Below the pieces are notes generated by a model that searched no databases, was not told the origin of the DNA, and saw only the letters and a program-made list of their open reading frames with translations. Below, piece by piece: positions 8,493 through 17,799 of a stretch of 64,000 nt of DNA. Each line of letters begins with the position of its first letter. Positions within the stretch are counted from its first letter, which is position 1. A program made the translations under genes and the position numbers. The DNA is from JAAGZL01 sp050291725 (GTDB taxonomy: Bacteria > Pseudomonadota > Gammaproteobacteria > Chromatiales > Chromatiaceae), in NCBI GenBank assembly GCA_050291725.1, contig JBNKKH010000005.1, positions 7,835 through 71,834 of the forward strand, written 5' to 3'.

Positions 8493-10124
8493 TTATTTGG
8501 GCGAGTGTGGTTTTTTCTCATCAGCGTCCTCCTCCTCGTGATCTATTATGTCCAGCTTCTTGTCGTATATATCCGTTTCCAGTTCGAACAGGCCCAGTAT
8601 GGTGTGAAAGATATTATCGTGGGTGTATCTGTTGTTGATCTTGCTTCTTAGTGTCGGCAAATCAATTTCTTCTTGCTCTATTTTTTTACCAAACCACATA
8701 ATCATCGGCACGTGGGTTTGGACCTGGGGAGCGAGCATATAAGGTAGTCCGTGCAGGTACATATTGTTTTCCCCTAGCGACTCGCCGTGATCGCTTATAT
8801 ATAGCATAGCGGTTTCGAACTTCTTATCATTCTGTTTCAACAGGTCGATAGTCTTGGACAGAAAGTAATCGGTATATAGGATGGCGTTGTCGTAGGCGTT
8901 ATTGATCTCTTCTTTGCTGCAATCCTCCAGTTGATTTGTATGGCATGCCGGGGTGAAACGCTCAAACTCTTTGGGGTAGCGTTTATAATATGCGGGACCG
9001 TGGTTTCCCATCTGATGCAGGATAATAAAGATATCTCCTTGTGGATGCTGATCAATATAGGTTTGCAGATCTGATAACATCCCCTCATCCCTGCATTCGA
9101 TATCATCACAAACAGGGTTGTTCTTAGCTGTTCTGTAGTTCTCAAAGGCAACCCTTATTGCCACGCCCTTTGAGTCGGAATTGTTGTCCCGCCAGAGCAC
9201 ATTGCCCCCGGAGTGCTGGAGCACATCTAGCATATTCTCGACCGCATTGGCCTTACCGTTTAGATAGTGGTCGTGGTCATAAATGGAGAACATGCAGGGC
9301 ACAGAGACACCAGTTGAGGTGCCACAGGCCCAGGTGTTGGTAAAACTGAGTAGGTTTTCCTGTTCCAGCAATGGATTGGTCTTTTTGCTGTATCCATTCA
9401 GAGAGAAGTGATCTGCCCTGGCCGACTCTCCAACCACCAGGATGATCAATTCACGTTCGTTGTCTGACTCCGGTATTTTGGCATCTTCGCCCAGTGCCTT
9501 TACTTGTGCATTCGTGACATCAGGCCTTTCGAAGGGGTGCTTGATAGCAGAGTATATGTAATAAGATGGATTGGCATAAAACCTAAGATCTTTATGTTTG
9601 CGAAAAAATGGGGCGTAATAATCACCGAATATGAATACGCCGGAAATTATTATACAAATAGCGATTGTGATGGTCCCCACCCTGAACATGGCTGCCTGTT
9701 TTAAGCTTTGGCGAGTGATGCGAACTTTATACACGAGGAGTGATGGAACTATCCCCAGCAGTGCAATATAAACAAAAAGTTTCGGGCTGATCAGGTCAAA
9801 CGCCTCAGCAGGGTTGGTACCAAGGATATTGTCGATCATCTCTCCATTGAAAATTACGTTATAGCTGTCCATGAAATATGCGGCTATGGACGAAGTGATA
9901 AGGACAAGAATCAACACCGGTTTGATGGTGTGCCTAAAACAGATCAATGAAAAAAATATGACTGTTGCGCTGCAGTAAAAAAGCGCCAGGGAGAATAAAA
10001 ATGCGATGTTCTCCGAGTTAGGCGGATAGGTCTTCAGCGTATTGGAAAAGTAGGCGAAGTTGCCGAAGACGATAAGGAAGATGGATACTAGGAGGATCAG
10101 TTTTTGGCTGGTGATTTGTTTCAT
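8493..10124 (-). CDS. eptA: Phosphoethanolamine transferase, EptA type
   Basis: This is an inner-membrane enzyme of the sulfatase/alkaline-phosphatase fold that adds phosphoethanolamine to lipid A. The 543 residues show about five N-terminal membrane segments (to about residue 165), then a periplasmic domain. Motifs are VVGESARADHFSLNGY (metal ligand Glu), CGTSTGVSVPCMFS with the acceptor Thr, and YISDHGESLGENN and HGLPY near the end with further metal ligands. Several cysteines, as in this family, probably form disulfides. Lipid A modification of this kind lowers binding of cationic peptides. The precise acceptor (lipid A or another glycan) is not decided by sequence. It stands alone, convergent with folK, and has no visible two-component regulator next to it. 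Confidence 0.88.
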   Translation of the reverse strand: MKQITSQKLILLVSIFLIVFGNFAYFSNTLKTYPPNSENIAFLFSLALFYCSATVIFFSLICFRHTIKPVLILVLITSSIAAYFMDSYNVIFNGEMIDNILGTNPAEAFDLISPKLFVYIALLGIVPSLLVYKVRITRQSLKQAAMFRVGTITIAICIIISGVFIFGDYYAPFFRKHKDLRFYANPSYYIYSAIKHPFERPDVTNAQVKALGEDAKIPESDNERELIILVVGESARADHFSLNGYSKKTNPLLEQENLLSFTNTWACGTSTGVSVPCMFSIYDHDHYLNGKANAVENMLDVLQHSGGNVLWRDNNSDSKGVAIRVAFENYRTAKNNPVCDDIECRDEGMLSDLQTYIDQHPQGDIFIILHQMGNHGPAYYKRYPKEFERFTPACHTNQLEDCSKEEINNAYDNAILYTDYFLSKTIDLLKQNDKKFETAMLYISDHGESLGENNMYLHGLPYMLAPQVQTHVPMIMWFGKKIEQEEIDLPTLRSKINNRYTHDNIFHTILGLFELETDIYDKKLDIIDHEEEDADEKKPHSPK

Positions 10125-10313
10125 GTTTTAGTTTTAAGTCGTTAGTCTGGGGTGTCGACTGGGCTAACCCGGGTGATCTAACTTGGACTAGTATAATTTT
10201 ACATGGTTCAAATCTACTTCTGCGGTGGCATCGCGTGACTTGATCGCGGAATTCAGTAGTCAGACCTCTCTAGGTGACTATACAAACAGGGAGTATGGAT
10301 GTTGCTCATGCCA

Positions 10314-11069
10314 CTACTGCTGGATAGTGCGTCCGCCATCTACGTTGATAATTTGACCGGTGATGTAGCCGGCGTCACGGGCCAGGAATAGTAGGGTTTG
10401 AGCTATGTCAGCTGGTTGGCCGCTGCTCTTTAGGGCCGTTCTGGCCAGCATCTCGCTCTTGGCCTCTTCTGTCATTTCTGTATCTGGCCACAGAATTATC
10501 CCAGGGGCGATGCCATTTACTCTCACTTCTGGCCCTAGTTCCCGGGCCAGGCTCTTCACCAGCATTGCATTGCCGGCCTTGGCCATGGAGTAGATGGAGT
10601 GGCCGGCTAGGGGTCGCTCTGAGTGGATGTCTACCAGATTGATTATGCTGCCACTGTGTTGTTTTAACATCTCTGCTGCGGCTTGGGATAGAAAGAATGG
10701 CGCCTTCAGATTGCTGGTCATAAGCTCATCCCACTGCTCTTCGGTAGCTTCATCTACAGGGGTTGGGTAAAAGCTAGAGGCGTTGTTTACCAGTAGATCA
10801 AGGCGTCCGCGCCACTCATGAATCTGCTTTATCACTGTGGGGAGGGCGGGAATATCTGCTAGGTCAGCCTGGAGCAGCAAGACAGAGTTAGGGCGGCTCT
10901 GCTCCAACTCCTGTTTTAGTGCTAGTGCAGCACTATTGGAGTTGCGGTAGTGGATAGCCGTGTCCATGCCGGCAGCATGCAGGGTACGGACAATCTCTGC
11001 CCCGATGCGCTGGGCAGCACCTGTGATCAGGGCCACCTTTCCAGCTAGTGAGTTGGATTTTTCTATCAC
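10314..11069 (-). CDS. Pteridine reductase-like short-chain dehydrogenase (FolM type)
   Basis: This 251-residue NADPH-dependent SDR has TGAAQRIGAEI at the Rossmann nucleotide site, the NNASSFYPTP loop, VDIHSERPLAGHSIYSMAKAG with the catalytic Tyr-x-x-x-Lys, and a C-terminal GQIINVDGG. An Asp sits where classical SDRs have the active-site Ser, as in trypanosomal PTR1 and related bacterial pteridine reductases, so reduction of dihydropterins is the likely reaction. The start is GTG, supported by a strong GGAGG six nucleotides upstream. It is divergent from the MidA-type gene. Nearby folB and folK fit a pterin role, though they are separate transcripts. Confidence 0.85.
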   Translation of the reverse strand: MIEKSNSLAGKVALITGAAQRIGAEIVRTLHAAGMDTAIHYRNSNSAALALKQELEQSRPNSVLLLQADLADIPALPTVIKQIHEWRGRLDLLVNNASSFYPTPVDEATEEQWDELMTSNLKAPFFLSQAAAEMLKQHSGSIINLVDIHSERPLAGHSIYSMAKAGNAMLVKSLARELGPEVRVNGIAPGIILWPDTEMTEEAKSEMLARTALKSSGQPADIAQTLLFLARDAGYITGQIINVDGGRTIQQ

Positions 11070-11130
11070 GTCTGGCCTCCATGATTGTTACACTACACAG
11101 CATAACCGAGTTAACCATAATCAGGAACCT

Positions 11131-12333
11131 ATGATCGACCATACAACATCTTCCATACGCAAAGATGGCCCACTGGAGATGCCTTTGCCAAGTAGCGAGG
11201 AGCAGAGCCAGAGCGAACTCCTTTGTAACCTTATCCAAAAACAGATAGAGCAGGACGGTGGTCAACTCGGTTTTGACCGTTTTATGGAGCTATGCCTCTA
11301 CGCCCCGGGTTTGGGCTACTATGTTGCAGGTGCCCGCAAATTTGGTGCGGAGGGTGACTTTGTAACTGCGCCAGAAATCTCCCCACTGTTTAGCCGTTGT
11401 CTGGCGCGGCAGTGTGTCCAGGTGTTGCAGGAGATCGGTACGGGCGAGCTGTTAGAGTTTGGTGCCGGAACCGGCACTATGGCGGCGGATATCTTAGCAG
11501 AACTGGAGCAGCTTGATTGTTTGCCACAGACATACCTGATTCTTGAGCTGAGCCCTGATCTTAAATTTCGGCAACGGGAGACGCTACAGCAGAAGGTTCC
11601 GCATCTGGCGCACTTGGTTCAGTGGTTGGATGAGTTGCCTGGGTCTGGCTTTAAGGGAGTGGTGTTAGCCAATGAGGTGCTGGATGCCATGCCAGTACAA
11701 CGCTTTCGTATCGAGTCGGGAGAGGTGCGAGAGCAGTATGTGCGCTGGGAGGGAGAAAAGTTTGGATCTTTCTGGGACACTCCCACATCCTCTGGGCTGT
11801 TAGATGCGGTGGAGAATATTGCATTGGATCAGGCAGAGGGATTTGAGTCTGAATTGAATCTACGCGCCAATCCTTGGGTCGGGGCTTTAGGTGAAATAGT
11901 GGATGCCGGGGCGGTTATACTGATCGATTACGGTTACCCCCAGGCTGAGTATTATCATCCCCAGAGGAGTGAAGGAACTCTAATGTGCCACTATCGGCAT
12001 CGCGCGCATCCCGACCCTCTGTTACTACCTGGGCTACAAGATATTACCGCGCATGTGGATTTTTCCGCAGTGGCTGATGCTGGCCTCCAGGCCGGGTTTG
12101 AGATTGGCGGATTCACAACCCAGACATTTTTTCTTATGGGCTGTGGTTTGGATAGTATGCTCGCCGAGTCTGATCCCAATGATGTGGATGCGCATATGCA
12201 GCTAGCACAGCAGGTGCGGCGTCTTACCCTGCCTACTGAGATGGGGGAGCGATTTAAAGTGTTGGCTATGACCCGCGAGCTGGAACAACCGCTGATTGGC
12301 TTTAGCATGAGAGATCAACGTGAACGGCTGTAA
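11131..12333 (+). CDS. SAM-dependent methyltransferase, MidA/NDUFAF7 family
   Basis: The 400-residue protein matches the MidA (NDUFAF7) family, whose human member methylates an arginine of a complex I subunit. Visible are the N-terminal FDRFMELCLYAPGLGYY motif, GDFVTAPEISPLFSRCLA, the SAM-binding LLEFGAGTGTMAADIL (near residue 110), VVLANEVLDAMPVQRF, and DYGYP with a CHYRHRAHPDP stretch. The ATG at 11131 has a CAGGA ribosome site, while an open frame further upstream antisense to the SDR gene is not part of the gene. The next gene's GTG overlaps its end by 14 nt, suggesting coupling. The bacterial substrate is unknown. Confidence 0.88.
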   Translation: MIDHTTSSIRKDGPLEMPLPSSEEQSQSELLCNLIQKQIEQDGGQLGFDRFMELCLYAPGLGYYVAGARKFGAEGDFVTAPEISPLFSRCLARQCVQVLQEIGTGELLEFGAGTGTMAADILAELEQLDCLPQTYLILELSPDLKFRQRETLQQKVPHLAHLVQWLDELPGSGFKGVVLANEVLDAMPVQRFRIESGEVREQYVRWEGEKFGSFWDTPTSSGLLDAVENIALDQAEGFESELNLRANPWVGALGEIVDAGAVILIDYGYPQAEYYHPQRSEGTLMCHYRHRAHPDPLLLPGLQDITAHVDFSAVADAGLQAGFEIGGFTTQTFFLMGCGLDSMLAESDPNDVDAHMQLAQQVRRLTLPTEMGERFKVLAMTRELEQPLIGFSMRDQRERL

Positions 12334-13036
12334 CCGCCACACAGTATTGATAATAGCTCTTCTCCTCTTGTTGGGTGGTTGTACTCTGCCTACCCACAAC
12401 AGTTCACATATCAGCGACCGTCAATTCAATATTCGTGATCTGGCTAAGAGCGATGTTGATCTGGTTTTAGAGATGCAGCTTAACTACTCACTGGAGTATC
12501 TGCAGGAGCTTATGATTAAGCTGTATAAGCGTAATCCCAATGAGTTGCGCAAGGGTGGTTGGTCTAGTCGCAAGGGCGCGGTTAAGAGTGTGTTTGGCCG
12601 GGCACGTGCGGCAAATTTTCCAGCGTTGCAAGGGAAGCGCTCAGTGGATGCTATGCGCCTGGCGTTTGCTGATGACTACTATGGTGATCGTGTGCTTGCC
12701 CTAATGGAGGGTCTGCGCGGCATGCTACTAGACTCATATAACGGTAAGCGGGAGTTTTTTATTATGGATGAGTTGGATCCACAAAAACTCTATAACGCAG
12801 CCAGGAATATAGAAATTGCTGCCTGGAAGCTGAATCACGACCGGGATGGCCAGGGCGAACTGTTTTTGGTTACCAACGAGTTGGTTGGGCCGGTGCAGAA
12901 TCTTAGCTTTGAGCGCCTAGTAGGGAAGCTAATAGCGGTTCAGGACAGCACTGCGCGGTTTGTGGCTCAGTCTACTAATAGAAAAATAAAAAATGTGATT
13001 CAATCTATCGCTTCAGCGGTATTTATCCCTATTTAA
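12320..13036 (+). CDS. Hypothetical lipoprotein
   Basis: The 238-residue product has a short N-terminal hydrophobic stretch and a lipobox, LLLGGC, giving Cys21 as the expected lipidated residue. The mature part is mixed alpha-helical with no motif I can assign; conserved-looking stretches are LEMQLNYSLEYLQELM and LYKRNPNELRKGG. It starts at a GTG inside the end of the MidA-type gene (14-nt overlap), so the two are probably co-translated. The 3' end overlaps the convergent cca stop by 8 nt. The role is unknown; an outer- or inner-membrane anchored periplasmic protein is the inference. Confidence 0.75.
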   Translation: MNGCNRHTVLIIALLLLLGGCTLPTHNSSHISDRQFNIRDLAKSDVDLVLEMQLNYSLEYLQELMIKLYKRNPNELRKGGWSSRKGAVKSVFGRARAANFPALQGKRSVDAMRLAFADDYYGDRVLALMEGLRGMLLDSYNGKREFFIMDELDPQKLYNAARNIEIAAWKLNHDRDGQGELFLVTNELVGPVQNLSFERLVGKLIAVQDSTARFVAQSTNRKIKNVIQSIASAVFIPI

Positions 13037-14225
13037 AATCTTGGATAGCTTCTCTTATAGCCTGTTGGCGTGCGCGTTCCAGCTTGGCTGCAATCATCTT
13101 ACCATCCTGCATATCTTTGGTTAGAGCGGCAGCGTCCACGTTGAGGGCAGCATCTCTTGCCTTGCGGAAAAGATTGGCCTGCGGGTACTCTTCTTGTTCC
13201 CGCCCAGGACGCCCCAGCAGGTCGGCATGGCAAGCTATTAAAAAACGCTCGAATCTATCTGGTTGGCGCAATGCGTCTATGTTCTTAAGCAGCTTTAGAA
13301 TGGTTTTGGGGCGTAGCTCGCAGGCGCGATGGCACTCCAGGTGGTGACGGGCTACATGCTTGGCTAGTCGATTCCATTCGTTTGGAACCCCTAATTTTTT
13401 GCTTACCGCATCTAGCAGTGGGACACCGCGCTGCTCATGTCCTATGTGTCTTGGCCACTGCTCCGGTGGTGTGCTCCCTTTGCCCAGGTCGTGCATAATC
13501 GCTGCGTAGCGCACCTGGGGATCAGCGCTAATGCGCGCTGCCTGTTCCAGAGTTAGTAGGGAGTGGATGCCGGAGTCTATTTCCGGGTGGTGCTTCTCCG
13601 GTTGTGGAACTCCGAACAGTCGATCCAGCTCGGGGATGACCGCCTTAAGCGCGCCGCAGTTGCGCAGTTCTTGGAAGAAAATATCGGGCCGCTTCTCATT
13701 AAGCGCCTTATGCAGTTCCCCGAAGCAGCGTTCGGGAACCAACTGGTTCAGCTCTCCTGCTGTAGCCATATCCTGGATAAGTTGTTTGGTCTCTGCTGCG
13801 ATCTTGAATCCAATGGAGTGGAAGCGGGCCGCAAAGCGGGCCAGCCGTAACACGCGGATGGGGTCATCCCGGAAGGCGGGAGTGTGGCGCAGGATGCGAT
13901 CGTTTAAATCCTGCTGGCCGTTGCAGGGGTCGATAATCACTCCCTCCTCATCCATGGCCATGGCGTTAATGGTTAAATCCCTGCGTGCCAGATCCTGTTC
14001 TAGCGTAACTGTTCCGTCCCCTGGGGTGTTGCGATCTGCCCTGGGCAGGGCGTACTCCTCTTTGGTTTTGGGGTGTAGGAATACCGGGAAGTCACGGCCT
14101 ACCTGTTTGTAGCCATTTTGTATCAGTTGCTCTGGAGTGGTTTCTGTTACCAGCCAGTCGAGATCTTTAATTTCAAGACCCAGCAGCCGGTCGCGTACTA
14201 CCCCTCCCACTAGATATCTTTTCAT
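13029..14225 (-). CDS. cca: CCA tRNA nucleotidyltransferase with HD domain
   Basis: Cca adds or repairs the 3' CCA end of tRNAs without a template. The product of 398 residues starts MKRYLVGGVVRDRLLG, followed by the paired catalytic aspartates in KDLDWLV, the RRDLTINAMA motif, the DDPIRVLRLARFAARF neck region, and a C-terminal HD phosphohydrolase domain (HDLGKGSTPP near residue 215) found in the gammaproteobacterial class. The ATG at 14223-14225 is chosen from the family N-terminus; no good ribosome site is visible there. All tRNA genes in this window already encode CCA, so a repair role is likely. Confidence 0.96.
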   Translation of the reverse strand: MKRYLVGGVVRDRLLGLEIKDLDWLVTETTPEQLIQNGYKQVGRDFPVFLHPKTKEEYALPRADRNTPGDGTVTLEQDLARRDLTINAMAMDEEGVIIDPCNGQQDLNDRILRHTPAFRDDPIRVLRLARFAARFHSIGFKIAAETKQLIQDMATAGELNQLVPERCFGELHKALNEKRPDIFFQELRNCGALKAVIPELDRLFGVPQPEKHHPEIDSGIHSLLTLEQAARISADPQVRYAAIMHDLGKGSTPPEQWPRHIGHEQRGVPLLDAVSKKLGVPNEWNRLAKHVARHHLECHRACELRPKTILKLLKNIDALRQPDRFERFLIACHADLLGRPGREQEEYPQANLFRKARDAALNVDAAALTKDMQDGKMIAAKLERARQQAIREAIQDFK

Positions 14226-14254
14226 AACTACATTGTCTGTTAGTTTTATGCATA

Positions 14255-15334
14255 ATGCCAAGTATGCGTCTCTCTGTTTCCCTAAGAAGTATGGCTTCGG
14301 TCCTGCTGTTGTTATTAATGTTGTTGCTCGGCGGATGTAGCACGCTTGGCTACTACTACCAATCCGTGCATGGCCATTTTAGCCTGATGGGAAATAGTCG
14401 CTCAATTGATGATCTTTTGCAGGACGGTGCAGTAAATACAGATCTCAAAAATAGATTGGAGTTAGTACGGGCTGCGCGCAGGTTTGCTAGCGCTGAACTA
14501 GGGCTGCCACAAAACGACAGCTATCAATCCTACGCAAAGTTAGATAGGGAAGCGGTGGTTTGGAGCGTGGTGGCGACACCGGAGTTTTCGGTTCAGCCTA
14601 AACAGTGGTGTTACCCAGTAGTGGGGTGTGCCAGCTATCGCGGCTATTTCAAGAAAGGCGATGCTCAGAGGTATGGGGATGATCTGAGGCAGCAGGGGAT
14701 GGATGTGACGGTGCTACCCAACCCTGCATATTCAACCTTGGGGTGGTTCGATGACCCTATGCCCAGTACGGTCATCAACTGGCCTGAGCCCTATCTAGTT
14801 GGTTTGATATTTCATGAGCTGGCTCATCAGCAACTCTATGTTTCCGGGGATAGCGCCTTTAACGAAGCCTTTGCCATGACTGTGGAGCAGGTTGGGGTAG
14901 AGCGCTGGTTTAAGTCGCGTAGGGATATGCATGGTTTAAAACTGTGGAGAGAGCGCAAGCAGCTGAGAGATGAGTTTACTACTCTGTTGCTGGATGCCAG
15001 GGGGCGTCTGCAACAACTGTATGCAGCAACTCTCACTGACTCTGAGAAACGCATGCGCAAGAGGGCAGAGTTCGCTAGATTGAAAACAGACTATCTACAG
15101 CTGAAAAAACGCTGGAAGGGCGCTGCTGGATTTGATCGCTGGTTTGAGGGTGATTTGAATAACGCCCGTCTAGCTTCGGTAGCGACCTACGATAGATTTG
15201 TGCCGGCCTTTGTGAAGCTGCTACATGAGTCTAAAGGTGATCTGAAGAGTTTTTATCAGAGTTGTACAAGCCTGGGTGAGCTGCCGCAAGAGCAGCGCAG
15301 AGCGAAGCTGGAGTCGCTGTTAAAGCAGGGCTAA
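14255..15334 (+). CDS. Predicted lipoprotein aminopeptidase (zinc metalloprotease, COG4324-like)
   Basis: The 359 residues begin with a hydrophobic leader and lipobox LLLGGC (Cys28), so the protein is probably lipid-anchored in the envelope. A zinc-binding HELAHQQLYV motif lies near residue 188, followed by a second-shell Glu in FNEAFAMTVEQ. QWCYPVVGCASYRGYF is also typical of the predicted aminopeptidase family. The substrate is unknown. The start could be the ATG at 14255 or a second ATG nine nucleotides on; neither has a clear ribosome site. It diverges from cca across about 30 nt and overlaps the convergent NDUFA9-like gene by 4 nt. Confidence 0.8.
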   Translation: MPSMRLSVSLRSMASVLLLLLMLLLGGCSTLGYYYQSVHGHFSLMGNSRSIDDLLQDGAVNTDLKNRLELVRAARRFASAELGLPQNDSYQSYAKLDREAVVWSVVATPEFSVQPKQWCYPVVGCASYRGYFKKGDAQRYGDDLRQQGMDVTVLPNPAYSTLGWFDDPMPSTVINWPEPYLVGLIFHELAHQQLYVSGDSAFNEAFAMTVEQVGVERWFKSRRDMHGLKLWRERKQLRDEFTTLLLDARGRLQQLYAATLTDSEKRMRKRAEFARLKTDYLQLKKRWKGAAGFDRWFEGDLNNARLASVATYDRFVPAFVKLLHESKGDLKSFYQSCTSLGELPQEQRRAKLESLLKQG

Positions 15335-16290
15335 GCTAGACGTCTCAATTGCGGATAACGGGATCTCTCAGAACTTTGTCCCAGATAGTAGGGTACAACC
15401 GCATCTATGTCGGTTGGTTCGATCCCCAGCGCTTCCAATCCATTATCTCCACTGCATACGCTATCTAACTGCAGTGATAGGTAGTTGTCATAGGAGAAAG
15501 GCTTACCTGGGAAGTGGCCAAGCAGATGTCCTTGGAGGCGAGCAAGCATATCTGGTAGTGCAATGATCGGTCTCTTCAGCTCCAACTGCTCAGCAGTGTA
15601 TTTCACCAGTTGGCGTAGAGAAAAAATACGTGGTCCGCACAGGTCATAGTGCCTGCCCCAGGTGTTTCTGTTGTGCAGAGCTTCGGCGAATGCCCTAGCT
15701 ACGTCGTTAATATAGACTGGAGCGAAGCGAGAGTCGGCACAGGCCAGGGGGAATGGTCCGGGCAGCAGCTTAAGGAGTCCTGCGAAGCGGTTGAAGAAGC
15801 TGTCGTCTGGTCCAAATATTACCGATGGCCCAAAGCTGGTTGCATTAATCCCATCTTGTTTGACCGAGTCACTCATGACCAGGTTCTGGGCTTCGCCTTT
15901 GGTGCGTAGATAGGTGCTTAGTTTGCCGCTGGCGTTGGCGTTGAGAGCGCTCATATGCAGCAGGCGGGTTATCCTGGCTTGTTTGCAGGCATCTATAACC
16001 AGTCTGGTTAGATCAAGATGTGCGCGTTGGAAGCCACCTTTGCTGTTTTCATTCAGGATGCCGACGAGATTTATAACTGCATCGCAGTCGCTGAAAAGGG
16101 ATGTAAGCTGTTCCAGTTCGAATATGTTGGCTTCAACTAGTTCTACCTGGCCATATAGCAGCATAGCCTTGTTCGGCTCTATATGACGAGAGGGTATTTT
16201 GCACTTAATACCCATAGATGCCAGGGTTGCGGTTAGGTGGCGCCCAACAAAACCGGTTCCTCCCAGAATGCATACTCTGTTATTCTTCAT
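15331..16290 (-). CDS. NAD(P)-binding epimerase-like protein, complex I NDUFA9 family
   Basis: The 319-residue protein is an atypical short-chain dehydrogenase with a Rossmann motif VCILGGTGFVGRHL at the N-terminus, AVINLVGIL, LLHMSALNA and a YLRTKGEAQN stretch where the catalytic Tyr-x-x-x-Lys of extended SDRs would lie. This matches the family related to mitochondrial NDUFA9, which binds NADPH and has a structural or quinone-related role. No complex I genes are in the window, so the role here is open. An AAGGAGAG precedes the ATG by 12 nt. It is convergent with the aminopeptidase gene. Confidence 0.82.
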   Translation of the reverse strand: MKNNRVCILGGTGFVGRHLTATLASMGIKCKIPSRHIEPNKAMLLYGQVELVEANIFELEQLTSLFSDCDAVINLVGILNENSKGGFQRAHLDLTRLVIDACKQARITRLLHMSALNANASGKLSTYLRTKGEAQNLVMSDSVKQDGINATSFGPSVIFGPDDSFFNRFAGLLKLLPGPFPLACADSRFAPVYINDVARAFAEALHNRNTWGRHYDLCGPRIFSLRQLVKYTAEQLELKRPIIALPDMLARLQGHLLGHFPGKPFSYDNYLSLQLDSVCSGDNGLEALGIEPTDIDAVVPYYLGQSSERSRYPQLRRLA

Positions 16291-16354
16291 CGGAGGCGAC
16301 TCTCCTTATGCAAGCTGTTTTGTAGTATTAATAATATATATATAAATTATAGAA

Positions 16355-17185
16355 ATGTCCCACTTATTTGCTGAGTTCTCTCTGAGCTGGCCTCTATTGC
16401 AAGAGGTATTCATATTTTTGCTACTGGGAGCAGTGGCTGGTCTTACCGCTGGGCTGTTCGGTGTGGGGGGCGGGCTGGTTATTGTCCCAACCCTATTGTG
16501 GGTGTTTAGTAGCCAGGGAATTGATCAATCAATTGTTATGCATCTTGCAGTTGGTACATCGCTGGCCACAATTATTGTGACTTCACTGTCGTCAATGTAC
16601 GCCCATAACAAACGCAAGGCGATACAGTGGCCTCTGTTTTTTCAGCTGGCCCCTGGCATTGTGCTGGGGGCATGGCTGGGTGCTGCTGTCGCGGATCTAC
16701 TATCTACCATCTGGCTACAGCGTGTATTTGCCATTTTTACTATGTTGGTGGCTCTGCATTTGGCTTTGGATATGGATTTTGGCAAGCAGAACAGCCTTCC
16801 CGGAAAAATAGGTATGAGTTTGGCAGGAACTGTTATAGGCATGATCTCTTCTATTGTTGGTATCGGCGGTGGTTCTATGACCGTACCTTTCCTGCACTGG
16901 AACGGGTTGGATATACGCCATGCGGTTGCAACTTCTAGTGCCTGTGGCTTGCCGATTGCGTTGGCAGGTACTATTGGATTTATTATTGCAGGTTGGGATG
17001 AGGTGGCGCTGCCTGCTGGTAGTAGTGGTTATGTCTACTGGAGTGCAATGCCGTGGATAGTGGTTGCTACCTTTGTAATGGCGCCGGTTGGTGCAAGCTT
17101 GGCCCATAGTTTACCCACCAGAATATTGAGGCGACTGTTTGCTCTGTTGATGTTCGTTGTTGGCGTTAAGCTTATCTTGAGTTAG
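16355..17185 (+). CDS. TauE/SafE family sulfite exporter-like membrane protein
   Basis: This 276-residue integral membrane protein has about eight hydrophobic segments and the two internally repeated glycine-rich motifs of the TauE/SafE family, GLFGVGGGLVIVPTLL (near residue 35) and SSIVGIGGGSMTVPFL (near 170). Members export sulfite, sulfoacetate or related organosulfur anions, but the substrate cannot be read from the sequence. It diverges from the NDUFA9-like gene through a very AT-rich 60-nt gap that includes an alternating TA run. No clear ribosome site is visible before the ATG. Confidence 0.9.
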   Translation: MSHLFAEFSLSWPLLQEVFIFLLLGAVAGLTAGLFGVGGGLVIVPTLLWVFSSQGIDQSIVMHLAVGTSLATIIVTSLSSMYAHNKRKAIQWPLFFQLAPGIVLGAWLGAAVADLLSTIWLQRVFAIFTMLVALHLALDMDFGKQNSLPGKIGMSLAGTVIGMISSIVGIGGGSMTVPFLHWNGLDIRHAVATSSACGLPIALAGTIGFIIAGWDEVALPAGSSGYVYWSAMPWIVVATFVMAPVGASLAHSLPTRILRRLFALLMFVVGVKLILS

Positions 17186-17247
17186 AAATCCCTATTTAAT
17201 AGACAGATGGCTTTATTATTAAAAAACAAGTTTTTGTAAACAAATGC

Positions 17248-17277
17248 TTGCCACTGTTAGAGAATAATGATTAGCAT
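17248..17277 (+). promoter_or_regulatory. Candidate promoter of rsd
   Basis: TTGCCA (17248-17253) and TAGCAT (17272-17277) are separated by 18 nt, about 35 nt before the rsd start. Both boxes are partial matches to sigma-70 consensus. It is listed because no other promoter-like pair is evident in the gap after the TauE/SafE gene. Confidence 0.3.
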
Positions 17278-17312
17278 AGACCTTGAGATTTATAAATAAG
17301 GGGGTTCAGACT

Positions 17313-17756
17313 ATGTCTGAAGGGAATGTTAGAAGCAGGGAGAGACGCACTAGAACTGCTGAAATGGTAGATAAGCTGCTAGTCGAGAGACAGGAGATGT
17401 TAGCGCTGTATTGCCAATTAGCTGGGCTGGAACCATATACTTCTAGCGAGCGCAATGAACGCACACTACGCAAGTTTTGCCAAGTCTTAATGGACTATAT
17501 GGCTTTCGGGCATTTCGAAATATATGAGCGTATTGCCCATGGTGATGAGAAAAGGGCAAGGATAATAAAGGTTGCTGAGAAGGTTTACGATAGAGTGCTT
17601 GAGGCAACGGAGTACGCTGTTGCCTTTAATGATAAATATGACTCAACCAATCAGTACAATACCGAACAGTTGGAAAAGGATCTTTCAATATTGGGAGAAG
17701 AGCTAGCTATTCGTGTTGAGATGGAAGATAAGCTGGTGGCGGCAATGGTCTCCTGA
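17313..17756 (+). CDS. rsd: Rsd/AlgQ family regulator of sigma-70
   Basis: Rsd binds region 4 of sigma-70 and frees core polymerase for alternative sigma factors; AlgQ of Pseudomonas is its homologue and also affects alginate. The 147-residue all-helical protein carries the family stretches ERRTRTAEMVDKLLVERQEM, FCQVLMDYMAFGHFEIYERI (quoted in part) and LSILGEELAIRVEMEDKLV. The ATG at 17313 has a strong AAGGGGG nine nucleotides upstream; an earlier frame extension has none. The cyclase-domain gene follows 43 nt later on the same strand, so the two may be co-transcribed. Its target RpoD is encoded in this window. Confidence 0.88.
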   Translation: MSEGNVRSRERRTRTAEMVDKLLVERQEMLALYCQLAGLEPYTSSERNERTLRKFCQVLMDYMAFGHFEIYERIAHGDEKRARIIKVAEKVYDRVLEATEYAVAFNDKYDSTNQYNTEQLEKDLSILGEELAIRVEMEDKLVAAMVS

Positions 17757-17799
17757 GGATAGAGGATAACCAATACATTATTAAGGTGATGATAATTGA

